42,571 nucleotides of DNA from Plakobranchus ocellatus (GCA_019648995.1 BLXT01005114.1:608790-651360); one strand, 5' to 3'; shown: positions 13,801 through 23,579, counted from the stretch's first letter. Translations and numbers: made by a program. Notes: generated by a model not told the origin, from the letters alone.

Positions 13801-14859
13801 AGGGAAATCGTTGGAAGCAATAGAAGCGACAAAGGACAGGAAAAAGTGGAGGACCATGATCGCCAACGCTGTAAAGCAAGGCACCTGATGATGATGATTG
13901 GGAATGTTGATATCCAAAATTTTATTGCACTGGCATAGCAGAGGTATTTTTTGTTGTTGTTGTTGTTGTATTTTAAAGGAGGTGGAAATGAATAACAGAA
14001 AGGCAACTTGGTTAAGGCAATAAAGACCAACTCTTTTTGTTTTATTTAACAAAAATAATTAAGAATCAGTAAAAAAAACTTTTAAGTAGCCAAAGAGTTA
14101 ATGGCAAGTTTAATATTTTAAATTTTACAATAGTTTAAAGAAACAGGGTACTTTTTTAAAAACCAATTTAAGATATATATGCAAGTTTTTCATGATTAAA
14201 GAATCTAAAAACAATAAAATATTTGAAATACTACTTTTTCAAAACTGTGGCCGTTTTTTTCATCTTACCAAGGATTATCTAAAGACTTTTTTTAAAAGCA
14301 AAATCATCCTTGAATTGATAGGTCTCCTGAAAGACAATTTAAGGCTGTTAAGGAAGGGGGGAGGGGGGGGTTCAATTTTAAATTCATTGCTCTCAAAAGT
14401 TTTACATGTGATATCTGCTTTCCCTCATTAGGATTGATTTCAGGACTTTCAGAATGAATTAATTTTAAGCCTTAGAGAGAAGAGAAAAATGTTTTTAAAA
14501 ATCTCTGCATCTAACGCTATGCAGTTGAAATGATTTTTACTCCACAAAACATAGGTGCAAGATAAGTGTACTCACTAAGCACAACATACCAAAATGTATA
14601 GATTGAAGACATGCACAATGTTGATATTTGAAACATAAAAATAAGACTAAATGGATTAGATATTACCTACAATTGGGCTCCCACAACCAAACCCATCTGT
14701 TCCTGGATTTCGCATTTCAAAAATGCCTCCAATCATGACATTGGCATTGGATCCTATATCTGTGTTTACAATGTCTGGGGAACAAACTTGCAGAGCCAAG
14801 TTTTGCCCTTGACAACCTGTTACCAGCAGGAGGATGAACAAAGCCAGCGACCACTCCAT
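952..14859 (-). CDS. Tandem Venus-flytrap class C GPCR-like receptor, 5' part (13 coding exons, 3' end outside window)
   Basis: Thirteen exons join in one frame (14859-14667, 12845-12768, 12305-12186, 11262-11096, 10031-9756, 9257-9058, 8547-8160, 7239-7082, 5633-5314, 4660-4443, 3927-3863, 2779-2613, 1241-952). All have GT/AG sites and matching phases and give 880 codons without a stop. Residues 1-18 are a signal peptide. Residues 40-500 form a Venus-flytrap module of metabotropic glutamate receptor type: SIPAAKYAATLPVSMISP, ALSDKTHYPTFLRTLPS, YTDEDYGRSG and NPWFYDWYEEKYNC are the class landmarks. Cys508, Cys514 and Cys517 sit in a linker. Residues 528-880 start a second VFT (GSLTNGHMPG, CGEG, ITPVLANYMLPEIQTDS, LLRMGWTYVQVVTHGS). 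The effector part (7TM or other) would lie left of position 1, so GPCR identity is inferred from the VFTs. A receptor guanylyl cyclase is the main alternative. Confidence 0.82.
1863..1888. repeat. Poly(T) tract, 26 bp
   Basis: Homopolymer run inside the intron between exons 12 and 13. Confidence 0.95.
2613..2779 (-). CDS. Receptor exon 12
   Basis: HGICVVGMVDNLDSQAADRY, then LNRLRSRPNATVVVVIADMG and LLGAISAQ. This is the VFT lobe-2 strand and helix, with the typical hydrophobic VVVVIAD strand. Acceptor ATCCCCAG, donor GTGTGT; phase 2 to phase 1. Confidence 0.82.
3863..3927 (-). CDS. Receptor exon 11 (short)
   Basis: Only 65 bp: VVTHGSGMYQAAAHDFMTAG. It matches the position of YTDEDYGRSGLKQLLEAA in VFT1, but the conserved Tyr-Gly is lost. 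Phase 0 to phase 2; donor GTGAGC, acceptor TGTAG. Confidence 0.78.
4443..4660 (-). CDS. Receptor exon 10
   Basis: DGQQASVITPVLANYMLPEI, then MMMGSDHNPFMIQAVPND and LLLRMGWTYVQ. This is the second-VFT counterpart of exon 4 plus the start of the exon 5 block. Phase 1 to phase 0; donor GTGAGA. Confidence 0.83.
5314..5633 (-). CDS. Receptor exon 9: start of second VFT
   Basis: YNPGDLVIGSLTNGHMPG, FPFTCGEGVTSRLAALVAAE, then VVDVCPDSLVAG. It matches the opening of a class C VFT (beta-strand, Cys, helix, D.C) again, about 490 residues after the first. The acceptor GGTATAG has a weak pyrimidine tract. Donor GTGTGA, phase 1. Confidence 0.82.
7082..7239 (-). CDS. Receptor exon 8: VFT1 to VFT2 linker
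   Basis: IAQYTNNALTLSRAPVLYDS, then CPTPQGCINCLKPEIPIVF. There is no ATG-initiated frame here; the exon was found by phase and splice sites (acceptor TACCAG, donor GTAACA). It ends in phase 2, and exon 9 starts with exactly one base, completing Arg527. This joins the first and second VFT modules in one protein. Confidence 0.8.
7556..7985 (-). mobile_element. MITE-like repeat, copy A
   Basis: Lies in intron 7 of the receptor gene. Its left end GAGGGTTTGCCAAAACGTGG matches the left end of the copy at 37601 and, inverted, the right end of the copy at 30591. The interior is clearly homologous to both. The right end is eroded. A minus-strand open frame (7974-7735) matches the frame in copy B. Confidence 0.75.
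8160..8547 (-). CDS. Receptor exon 7
   Basis: Largest exon found (388 bp). YEEKYNCWIGTPRAGLSQC, then SPYVLPTIRALAAYAEAVRQ (the class C helix before the second Cys), IKFDANGDLEVYDFAVYNYN, and end LGTPIFEK. It closes the first VFT. Phase 2 to phase 0; donor GTGAGT. Confidence 0.87.
9058..9257 (-). CDS. Receptor exon 6
   Basis: VQSLTSTQWILSDLD through EFRTFFAQEVADI to NPWFYD. It ends in phase 2 inside the Trp codon of the NPWFYDW landmark. Acceptor CTACAG, donor GTATAG. Confidence 0.82.
9756..10031 (-). CDS. Receptor exon 5
   Basis: 92 codons, phase 0 to phase 0: TVIELLRALQWEENILLIYT, DEDYGRSGLKQLLEAAHNRG and on to VLDALAQ. It contains the class C 'W..v...y.d..YG.sG' block with the Tyr (residue 210) conserved. 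A longer open frame continues upstream to 10238, but the acceptor CACAG at 10036-10032 fits the phase. Confidence 0.85.
11096..11262 (-). CDS. Receptor exon 4
   Basis: Encodes ILGTMFSSTSIPAAKYAATL, then PVSMISPRAM, then APALSDKTHYPTFLRTLPSN. This is the central class C signature. The residues that bind the amino-acid ligand in mGluRs (YAST) are replaced by PRAM. Phase 1 to phase 0; donor GTAAGT. Confidence 0.85.
12186..12305 (-). CDS. Receptor exon 3
   Basis: 40 codons, phase 1 to phase 1. It completes VNFGMRVFDTCKENSVALKA, matching the 'I.DTC' motif of class C VFT modules, and runs to NNVMLG. Acceptor CTCCAG, donor GTGAGA. Confidence 0.82.
12365..12434. repeat. Short tandem duplication, period 41 bp
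   Basis: A segment starting TTCTTGATGGAATTGG at 12365 recurs at 12406, almost identical over 29 bases. Intron 2 of the receptor gene. Confidence 0.85.
12768..12845 (-). CDS. Receptor exon 2
   Basis: 26 codons, phase 1 to phase 1, encoding ELMQVFEATRFTISALNRGY and IPGVNF. This is the class C helix with the 'ai..iN' pattern that precedes the DTC segment. Donor GTGAGT, acceptor TTTTAG. Confidence 0.82.
13262..13905 (+). mobile_element. LINE (RTE-like) 3' fragment: C-terminal reverse transcriptase ORF
   Basis: Open frame 13262-13888 ending TGA, antisense within intron 1 of the receptor gene. Recognisable non-LTR retrotransposon RT tail: FKYLGSLISSDGRNNSEV, RRRALECYIEPILMYGCEAW, then FLRRMLRISWTAKKTNDTVL, FFGHVMRREKLENLV and KWRTMIANAVKQGT. 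This is the thumb and post-RT region; the catalytic YADD part is missing, so the copy is 5' truncated. The ORF ends in a short TGATGATGATGA tail typical of such elements. There are no stops or frameshifts over about 200 codons, so the insertion is fairly recent. The exact 5' boundary is uncertain (about 13265-13290), so the first residues may be host DNA. Confidence 0.88.
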
Positions 14860-14868
14860 TTTTGCTAC
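14667..14868 (-). CDS. Receptor exon 1: signal peptide and start of VFT1
   Basis: ATG at 14859-14857 in good context (AAAAATGG). A hydrophobic stretch LALFILLLVTGCQG gives a secretion signal, followed by the VFT opening NANVMIGGIFEMRNPG. A pyrimidine-poor but usable AG at 14870-14869 lies just upstream of the ATG, so 14868-14860 is probably 5' UTR after an unlocated 5' UTR intron. Donor GTAATA; ends in phase 1. An in-frame ATG 33 bases upstream lies beyond that acceptor and is less likely to be used. Confidence 0.82.
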
Positions 14869-17430
14869 CTGTATGGGACATAAAAGATACAATCAACTAC
14901 GAAGTTCAAATTCGATTTGACATCAAGAAGTAGCAAAGCCTGACAGATTATTTTTTTTGTCTGGAAATCTCACTCTCAGTAATGGAGGCACTGTTGATCA
15001 GTTCAGGGTCGATGACAAATTTAAAAAAAAAAAGAAAAAAACCACTGAAATGGCAAATACAACAATTCTTTAAGATTTGGCCTGTTTTTCTTTTGCAGCA
15101 TAGTAATCAGATTAAATAGCTCATAAATTTGCTAAGTGTGGAATAAAAAATGTTTATCATTCAATTATTCTTTTTTGTTTTTATCTAACTTTGTAAATAA
15201 AAACTGAATGGATCTTTCATTAATTGCTACATCTACATGTGTCATCCTTTGCAAATAATTTTGTCTATCAGCTAGNNNNNNNCCCCCCCCCCCCCCCCCT
15301 TTCTTCTCCCCTTCCTGCCAAGACAGGTTTTTTAACCAACAGGATTCAGTGGAGGGCATCTAGAATTTGTGAAGTTTGCCCCCAAGAGAAAGACAAACTA
15401 CAAAAAACTTCATAGTTAAAGAATAAAACAAAAATAAAAAAATTCATTCCCAGTTACCACTCATTGTGAAATCACCAAAACTCTTAAAAATAGCTAAGCA
15501 TATTTAGTCACTTTCATGTGATCTGGAGGAGGTCTAATGTTTATAAATCATCATATTCATAAAGGGACATTGAAACAAATAAAGCAAATTAAATTAGATC
15601 TTGATAGAACTAGAAAAATAAACATAAACGTCTCGAAAAGCTAAAATTGTTAGCTTTTAACTTTACCCTCTTTGCTTTGTGTGCGCAGTCAGAAATCTTT
15701 CCAATACAACTTACTAGTTGTTTTTTTTTTTAATTAATAAATTGATTTTAAAGCTTAGTTCAATTATTGGCAGTCCTGTCCATATATAGCTCTCTTTTCA
15801 TACTGTAAAGAGATAATAGTGTAATAATGAAATTTTGCCCTGAATTCAAAGCCTGTAATATACATTTAATAATCCCTACTACTGCTACTACTAGACTTCA
15901 AAAATTTGGTCTCTAGATCTAGACTAGACCTTATCCTGCAAAATATAACTTTCACTCTTGTAAATGAAACTGGCTTCCAATGTCCACTTGTAAATGTATT
16001 ATGGGACAAAATACGTACAAATATCACAACATGAAACTTGTCTAGATTAATTTTAAGTTAAAATCTAAAACACTCTACAAATTGGTTGGAGTACTAGATC
16101 TTGAGGACCTAGAATCTAGATTTACACTAGAGATTCAATATAGGCTCATAGTCATATAGATCACCTAGATCTAAATCTAACTTGTATCTTAAATTTAATC
16201 TGGATGTATATTATCTAACCTGGAGTGGTTCACTGTGTAGTCCAATATAAATTTCCGAAGAAGGAATGTTTTCGAAACGGCCAAAAATACTTGCAAAACC
16301 TAAAATGAGGGGACTGGATGTTACAATATCCCCTCACACTTGCTGCACCACCCAAGGCATTAGTTCCAGGGCCGGTGTGCTTTGCCCTGCCCTTTCTAAA
16401 GCAAAGCGACGTTCTTGGATGCCTCCTGTAAGGACAAAAATAGAATTTCCAATTGTTTATCATAGTGCTGCCCAGATCCATTCAGACTAAACGACTTCAA
16501 AACCTGTTCCACCAGTTTTGGTTGGGAATGTTTTGATTGCCAGATTTTTTCACGAGCACGTCCATAAGGATGCCAGAATGTAAAGCCGTGCTCGTGATTC
16601 GTATTGTCAATATTTCTACTCCTTTTCTCTTACATCTTTACAACTTATAATAAAAGTGTCATTATTTGTGGCAGGCATTTATTTACTTTAAAACGAAATT
16701 CCAATTCAAACTACCGCTTATATAATAATTATAAATGATGATTTATTAAAGAAAATTATTGAATAAGAAGTTTTATGAATGCTTATTCATTATATTTTAA
16801 AACTTCCTCGTATTGTGTAGACTAATCAGCCTCCAAGTTTTCGGGACAGTTCTACAGTTGATCGTCTGTGCTGATTATCTCCATGTGCTACAATGCTGTG
16901 ACTCGGAAGATGTACGATAATTTTCTTTTGAACAATGTTTCGAAAAGACGAGTTTAAGATTAAACTGGCATAAAATGGTTATTTATTTGGGACTTCTTAT
17001 GTTTGCCAGGAGGTTTTTGTGTTTAATAAATTTTTCATTTCCTGGAATTTTTGGTAAAAATTATATTGATAAGTCAATGGGAAAAAAATTGTGTTAATTT
17101 TTCAATAACAAGTTATTGTCAAATTGTTAAAGATGGAAGAGATTCCTCATTAAAGCAACCAAGAAGCTGAAACAAAACACCAATTTCTAAACATAATTTT
17201 GACCTTTATTTTGCTTTTATGGCATAGAGTTACAGTTAAAAACACTGTAACGTAGAAATTTCAAAATACAGGGTATTATAAAGAAATGTGGGTTCAAAAA
17301 GTTTAAAGATCACAGTGTCAGAGGCAGATTTTTACCAATGTATGATCATGAGATTGAAAAGCTTGAATGTTGTGGGCGTGTGCGGAAGAGAATGGGTAAG
17401 CAAATGAATAATTAAGTTGAGAAATGTAAC
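14869..17430. other. Upstream region of the receptor gene
   Basis: Must contain the promoter and probably one or more 5' UTR exons, none of which I can place. It includes a small assembly gap (7 N, 15276-15282) against a 17-base C run, a stretch rich in AGATCTAGA-type words (about 15900-16190) and a more GC-rich stretch at about 16250-16480 without a recognisable product. Confidence 0.5.
15276..15299. other. Assembly gap plus poly(C)
   Basis: Seven N followed by 17 C. Probably an unresolved homopolymer. Confidence 0.9.
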
Positions 17431-17676
17431 GGAGGGGGAGGAGAAGGAGGACGAGGGGGAGGACGAGGAGGAAGGGGGGAGAAGAGGAAGAAGGAAAGGG
17501 GGGAGGGGGGGGGGAAGAGGAGGAGGAGGAGGAGGGGGTCCTCCTCCTCCTCCTCCTCCTCCTACTCCTACTCCTCCTACTACTTCTTCCCTCTCCTCCT
17601 CCTTTTCCTCCTCTCCTTTCCTCATCCTCTTTTTCTTCTTCCCCTTCTTTTTCTTCTTCTTTTTTTTTTTTTTTTT
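17431..17676. repeat. Purine tract then pyrimidine tract with GGA/TCC hairpin
   Basis: 17431-17538 is almost pure purine on the plus strand (GGA, GAG and G runs). 17539-17676 is almost pure pyrimidine (TCC, CTC, TTC). Around 17536-17539 the two meet as an inverted repeat with a 19-bp perfect stem (17517-17535 with 17540-17558) and a four-base loop. The long Gly/Pro frames here on both strands are artefacts. Confidence 0.9.
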
Positions 17677-17700
17677 AATATTTATCAATAGAATAACTAA

Positions 17701-19265
17701 ATTGGACAGCCACGGCTTAAACCAGCGAATTAGTTTTCATTGTAACAAAATATCTTTTTAAAGTAATTTTTCAAACATTTTCCTATCTTTTTTTTTTTAC
17801 GATAGGCATTGTTCACGTCGGAATGTGATTTTTATCCAAACTGAAGTTTTCTTGATTGCATTATATAAGACACAAGTAAAAAGTGTAAGAAGTAAGCATT
17901 GAAATCCTATCTCTTCATCACGATGGTGAAAATTGTATCCCTTTTTCATCTTTAACAGACTTGGTTCCGTTACAATCTAAGCAAAAACATGTCTAAATAA
18001 CGATTCAATGATGTTATACTTTTACTGTTTTATATCGTTTGTGTGGATATATTTAAGTGTTTTCTGAATTTGGACGTTTGGAAGGTTGGCGGGGGGGGGG
18101 GGGGCAAAATTGGCAATTTTTTAATTGAAATTCTAAAAACGTAACAGGTGTTAACATTGATCGCCTCAAGTTATAGACAGCGATAATAAGGCTATTTTTT
18201 TAAAATAACATATCGATAGCATAAGATTAAAAGATACTCTCAAATAACTTAAATGGACAGCCACAGCTAAAACCCATAAGTTCGTTTTGATTGTAGCAAG
18301 GCCTCTTTTTAGTAATATTTCGCACATTTTCCTTCCCCTTTTTAAATGATAATGGACTCGTCGGCAGACGGTAAAATAATTGGGAGTAAGCATTTTATCT
18401 CAAGCGACATTTTCTGACAACTGAAGTAAATAATTAAAAATTAAATAACACGTCCAAAAAATCAGCTTTGAAAACCTGTGACTTCGTCAGTTTGGGGAAT
18501 TTTTTTTTATTGCTTTCAGGTCCTTTACGATTACGCTTCCGTGACTATCTAAGAAACCACTTTCTTAAATGCAATTCAATAATGTTATTCTTTTAATGAT
18601 TTTTTTTATGTACAAGGCATCAAATCATTTGCCTGCATATATTTAAGTGTTTTTTAATTAAGAAATCATTTACAGGGGCAATGCGCAGTTTTTAGCTAAA
18701 AGAAAAACTAGTCTAGAAATTCGTAGCAAGCCTTACCTTTGACCGCCTTAAGCTTTGTAAACACAAGTATACTAATATTAATATCCTTTACCGATAGGTT
18801 AAGGTTGAGGGACAATCTCAAACAATTCAAATGGACAACCACAGCTTAAACCGGCGATTTTTTTGCGATCGTAACGAGCCTCTTTTTAGCAATTTTTGCA
18901 AATTTCCCTACTCATCTTGAAAAGGATACACATTAATTAAACACATCGGAAGACGGTAATAAAGATTGGGAATGTGCTTTTCATCTGAAGCGAAGTTTCT
19001 TGATTAAATCAAATGACGACGGAATCAAAACGTGCAAGAAATAAGCATTGAAAACCTGTCGCTTCAACACAATGGTGTATGTTTTATTGCTTTCGCGCTT
19101 TTGTTACAGTCTAAGCAATGACATGCCTAAACACGATTCAAAAATGTTAAGTTTTTAATATTTTTAATGAAAACGCATCCAATCGTTTGTCTGCAGATAT
19201 TTAAATATTTTCTTAATTTTGAAGGAGGCAAAATTCGCAATTATTGGCTAATAAACTGACCTAAA
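17701..19265. repeat. Three diverged tandem copies of a 551-577 bp unit
   Basis: Copies begin at about 17701, 18252 and 18829, each with a close match to AATGGACAGCCACAGCTTAA. They share further landmarks in order: CCTCTTTTTAG, GAAGACGGTAA (copies 2 and 3), AAGCATTGAAAACCTGT, the CGATTCAATAATGTTA block and ATATTTAAGTGTTTT. No coding frame is conserved. Copy 1 carries a poly(G) run at 18091-18104. Confidence 0.8.
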
Positions 19266-19269
19266 AACT

Positions 19270-20710
19270 GATCCAGCGTCCTGGCATGACATTAAACTGC
19301 ATCCGTCGGACAATCGGCGATTAAACCATAGACTTATAATACTAGTATAATAGGTCTGTGGATTAAACCGATAACCCCACCAATTTTAAATTGATGAGAA
19401 GGGTAGTGGGACCCAGTAGGACTAAAAATAAGACCTGCAAAGAGTGGAAGATCCTTAATAGGGCAACGGCCACCCATAGATGTCCACTGCCTTATGGGTT
19501 AGTTTCGAGACGAAGGCTAGCGGAGAATCCGTACACAAACCAGCATTAGGCAAGGGGAAACCACTGCAGTATAGCTTCCCAAAAACAAAACAAAACAAAA
19601 AAAAATCATGAGCCAAACCCATACTGAAACCTTAGTTAACAACGTTAAGGGATTTGTGATTCCAGTCTAAATCCCCCGTTCGGCAGGGATAGCCATGTGC
19701 AGCAGGTGGCTCCAGGTCATCATCAAGCGTCTGCTCGCAAAATTAATATCGAGCAAACATAAAAAAAGGCCACATGGAATGTGCTTACACTGCATCAAAA
19801 AGGAAAATTAGAAAATGTTATTAAAGAAATGGACAGAATAAAACTTAACACCCTAAGGCTTGCCTAGGTAAGATGGACAGGGGCCGGTTCCATGAAAGTA
19901 GGTAGTAAAACTCTAATATACTCAGGGGAACATACACACGGAAGAGGCGTTGGTATCCTATTCGATGTAACAATGTCTGGAGAGTTAGTGTCCAATTTCA
20001 GATAGAGTAGTTGTAGCTAAATTGGTAGCCAAACTATTAAATCTAAGAATTATTCATGTGTATGCACCAACATCTGTCAGTGAAGATGTAGAAGTAGAAT
20101 TTTTTTTTATGAAGAAATAAGAAAAGCAAAAGGCTATCTAAAATCCCAGGACATCATAATAATAATGGGAGATTTCAATGCGAAAATTGGGGATGAAAGA
20201 GTAGAAGATGTTGTTGGGCCCAATGGCATAGGGACTGTAAATGAGCGTGGAAGTAGACTAAATTGAAATGTGCCAAATCAATGATTTTACCATCACAAAT
20301 ACTTGGTATCAAAACCACCCTTGGCGACAGAGGACTTGCAAGAGCCCCGGAGACAGAAGTAGAGACAAAATAGATTTCACCCTCATTCAGGTACGATTCT
20401 GAAACGCCGTCAAAACATCGAAATCACTGCCAGGAGCCGTCTGTGATTCAGACCATATTCCAGTAATGTGTAAGTTTATGATAAAATGTAAGAAATTAAG
20501 AAAGGCAAAGGCTAATCCTAAATTCCGAATGGACTTGCTAAAATCTGATGAAAAACTGAGAGACAAAATTGCTATAGCAGTGCATAACAAAATGGACTCT
20601 AAATAACATCTCAGAAGTGGAAGAAGTATGGTCAGAAATGAAAATTTCCCTTAATGAAGTCATAGAGAAAACGTTCTCAAAAAAGATTTAAAAAAAAGAG
20701 CATAAGAAAT

Positions 20711-20712
<2 letters not shown>
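19270..20712 (+). pseudogene. Decayed LINE endonuclease region (craniofacial development protein 2-like)
   Basis: Broken frames spell a non-LTR retrotransposon 5' part. A non-coding leader comes first, then ATWNVLTLHQKGKLENVIKE (the TWN start of the apurinic-type endonuclease), VRWTGAGSMKVGSKTLIYSG, HGRGVGILFD, and IIIMGDFNAKIGDERVEDVV (the GDFNA catalytic motif) with GPNGIGTVNERGSRLN. Several stops and frameshifts make it dead. It stops at the (AT)n tract before any RT domain. It probably belongs to the same broad RTE-like group as the fragment at 13262; whether it is the same family is unknown. The 5' boundary is approximate. Confidence 0.8.
19328..19360. mobile_element. 33-bp palindromic insertion with 9-bp direct repeats
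   Basis: A near-palindrome centred on ATACTAGTAT is flanked by GATTAAACC at 19319-19327 and again at 19361-19369. It interrupts the LINE leader. Confidence 0.75.

Positions 20713-20764
<52 letters not shown>
20713..20764. repeat. (AT)26 microsatellite
   Basis: Uninterrupted AT dinucleotides forming the 3' border of the LINE fragment. Confidence 0.97.
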
Positions 20765-20768
<4 letters not shown>

Positions 20769-23260
20769 AGTCTATTCCTTTGTAAGCATCTTATTACAGT
20801 ATCTTTTATGACTGTATCATCAGTTGGGCAAATAAACACCTGCTTCGGTGATATGATATTTTTTTTAGTTGTTTTTGTTTTCTTTTTTAGAGAAGTCTAG
20901 CCCTCAAATTTTAATTATATTTTATAGTTATCATCTATAAGAAACACAAATTAACATTTTAAATAATATACCAAAAGCTGAAGTCTATTGAACAAAAATA
21001 TTTTAAACTTTGGGTGGGCTTCGCTTGCAGCATGAGAAAATTTTCTCCTGTAATGCATCGTCTGTTTTAAACGATGTATCGTCGCGACCTCCTGTGAAGT
21101 ACATAAGCCTAAGCCTGAGCAGGTGCAAATTATGAGAACTGAAGAAAACCCGTTATGCTTCTTTTCACGATACCGGTCAAGAACAAAATGCAAGGCAGGC
21201 TATTACAGCACTATTTGCATTTTTACAACACACTAGGTAGACCTTAGTCAATTAGGCGATATTCACAAAAAAAAAACAAACGATTGATTATGACGGTTGG
21301 TGTGAACATAGGCTGAAAATGCTGAATCCACGCGCATGAAAAAAATATGGTGGTACACCCGGTAGAAACCTCATTGAATCTCATCCATTCTATGTCTTCG
21401 AAACATGTGGAGATTCAGATAAAATTTCATTCAGCACATCTAGTACGATCTCCTCGATACGGTACAGCAAAAAAAAAACAAAAACAAAAAAAAAAAAGGC
21501 GGAAATGACTAGTTAGATAGGACCGGGGAGGATTTCCTTCTTATATTGAAGAAGAAGAGATTACTAAAGTTTGGTAAACAAATAAAAAACGACCTGAAAC
21601 TTATGATAACATTGCTGTCACTTCCCTCCCTAAATAGTCCAACGAACGACAGCCATTTAACTTATGGAAGATGGTTAGAAACGCAAAAGGGCCTTGCTGT
21701 AATATTTTATTTTCATTGTCAGCTTCTTTCCATCTCTCATTCTCCACCCGGCTTTGCATTGCTTATGAAGTAGATTCAAAAGTGCAGTTAAAAAAAAAAA
21801 AAAAAAACAAAGTATACGATTGTACGCTTAGATTAAAATTTGTTATACGATTTTACGAGAAGCTTTCGGGGCCAAATAAATTAATTGTTTAGAGTAAAAC
21901 GTTTTTTCTTAAACCTGGTAAAATAAGAAGTGAAGGAACAGTTACAGTTACTCTAAAGGTTGAACACTTTCGTAACGAAAACTTAGAAATAAAAACGCTA
22001 TTAAAATGGAATACCTTACTGATATCTAAATTAAAAGGGAAAACATTAAGCGACTCAGTTTTTAACTGTTCTTCCTTCTGCTGTGAAAGTAGCAACCTTT
22101 CTTAGAAATCCTTAATGAAGGGCGAAAGGGAAAAAGAATTGATGTAACAGTTAATATTTAAAACAAAAGCCAAAATAATAGATATATATTCAAAACCACA
22201 AAATACGTCCTATAAACAAGATGCGCACAGATGATCTGCTTACTAACTGAACATGTGTTCTTTATGTTGTTAATTTTGACATCGAAAAACTTTTTAATGA
22301 AAAGTGAGATTCAGTGTCTGGACGTTTCTCGCTGAAACGGAGTACAAATAGAAATTAGTTCTTTGGAAATATTGAAAACCATGTTAGTTTACAACACAGG
22401 CCAAAACTTTTTTTTTTTCGATGTTTATTATTAAAATTCAAGATTTTGAAGAGCTTCATAGTATTTTTAAGCCTTCAAAATTTCGTTACAAACTCCAAAG
22501 CTAAACATTTTCTCATACCATGGGCAAGGGCGCGCCATATCTATAAAAGAAGTTCTTTTGCAGTATATCTTGTATCACCAGCTTCTATAAATTAGACAAA
22601 TATTAGGGAAATATGATCTTTAAAACAATAACATTTTTTGTAAAATATTATCATTTTCAAAGCAGGATCTAATAGCTTAAGGTATCATAACCTTAATTGT
22701 ATGAAGGTTTCATTGAAATTTTGAATTAATAGGCAGCATAACGATGCTAGACGTCCGTGGATACGTTTTAAATAACGAAGGTGTTGCTTTCACGTACAAA
22801 CTATATTTCAAAATGTATAAAGGTTTTCGTGTAAAAATAAAATGCTGTCCCATCCTATTTATTCCCCCCCTACAAGATATTTCTACTAAAGATGAAATTT
22901 TTAAAATCAGTGTAATGTTAGGCTAACTGAAGTATTTTTTTACAAAAATTGTACTTAATCATGATCGTTTATTTTCGCTCAAAACTTACACTCAATTGAA
23001 AAAAAAAAAAAGTTTTAAACAAGCGCGATGCACGGTAACTCATACATTATCTCTTGGTAAGCCCGTACGTGATTGCAATATTTTAATTTCCAATGATTAG
23101 AGGAAATTTTCGATATCCGCCCTATGTCTACAGTGGACATTTTGTTGACGATTTAGCTTGAGAATGCTTTACCGAAAATGACACGTGATCCGACATTTGC
23201 TTGAACAGACGAGTGGGCGTTTTAAAAAAAAAGTTAACGGATCGAGGGACAGAGGGAAAA
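20765..23260. other. Intergenic DNA, no gene seen
   Basis: AT-rich with oligo-A runs. Open frames are short and without recognisable content. Confidence 0.6.
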
Positions 23261-23261
23261 G

Positions 23262-23376
23262 GCATTATACCTGTGTGGGAAATATAGTCAGCAGAGATGA
23301 CCAAAAAAGATAATGAATGACGTCGGCAAAGCAGCGATGGCTAGAGACAGAAGCTATTGCAGATGATGACAATGAT
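23262..23376 (+). mobile_element. Possible LINE 3' remnant
   Basis: One frame reads NDVGKAAMARDRSYCR followed by GATGATGACAATGATG, resembling the C-terminal residues and trinucleotide tail of RTE-like LINEs. It is short and weakly supported, and could be chance. Confidence 0.3.
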
Positions 23377-23579
23377 GGTGAATGACTTGTCTCAGATTTA
23401 GACTGACCTAGAGTTTAGTTATGCGGGAACGTTTAGAAGTTTAGTTCCCACCGGTCTCTTTATTTATTACCACAAAATATCGTAATACATATCAGTATTT
23501 ATATATCGATATTTAAAAAAATAAATCAGTTAACACATAATAGCCTAACCTTGACAGTTACTATCGATAACAGGGCCAA

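Noticed and set aside
952-14859. Receptor called a guanylyl cyclase or ionotropic glutamate receptor
   Set aside because: The landmarks (ALSDKT.Y..F.R, NPWF...NC, DTC) fit class C GPCR VFTs better. It is kept as an alternative because the effector part is outside the window.
16230-16490. Frames on both strands over a GC-richer stretch upstream of the receptor
   Set aside because: No recognisable product and no clear splice sites; possibly a 5' UTR exon but not supportable.
17332-17761. Lys/Glu/Gly/Pro-rich frames on both strands
   Set aside because: They translate the purine/pyrimidine repeat tract; low complexity in both directions.
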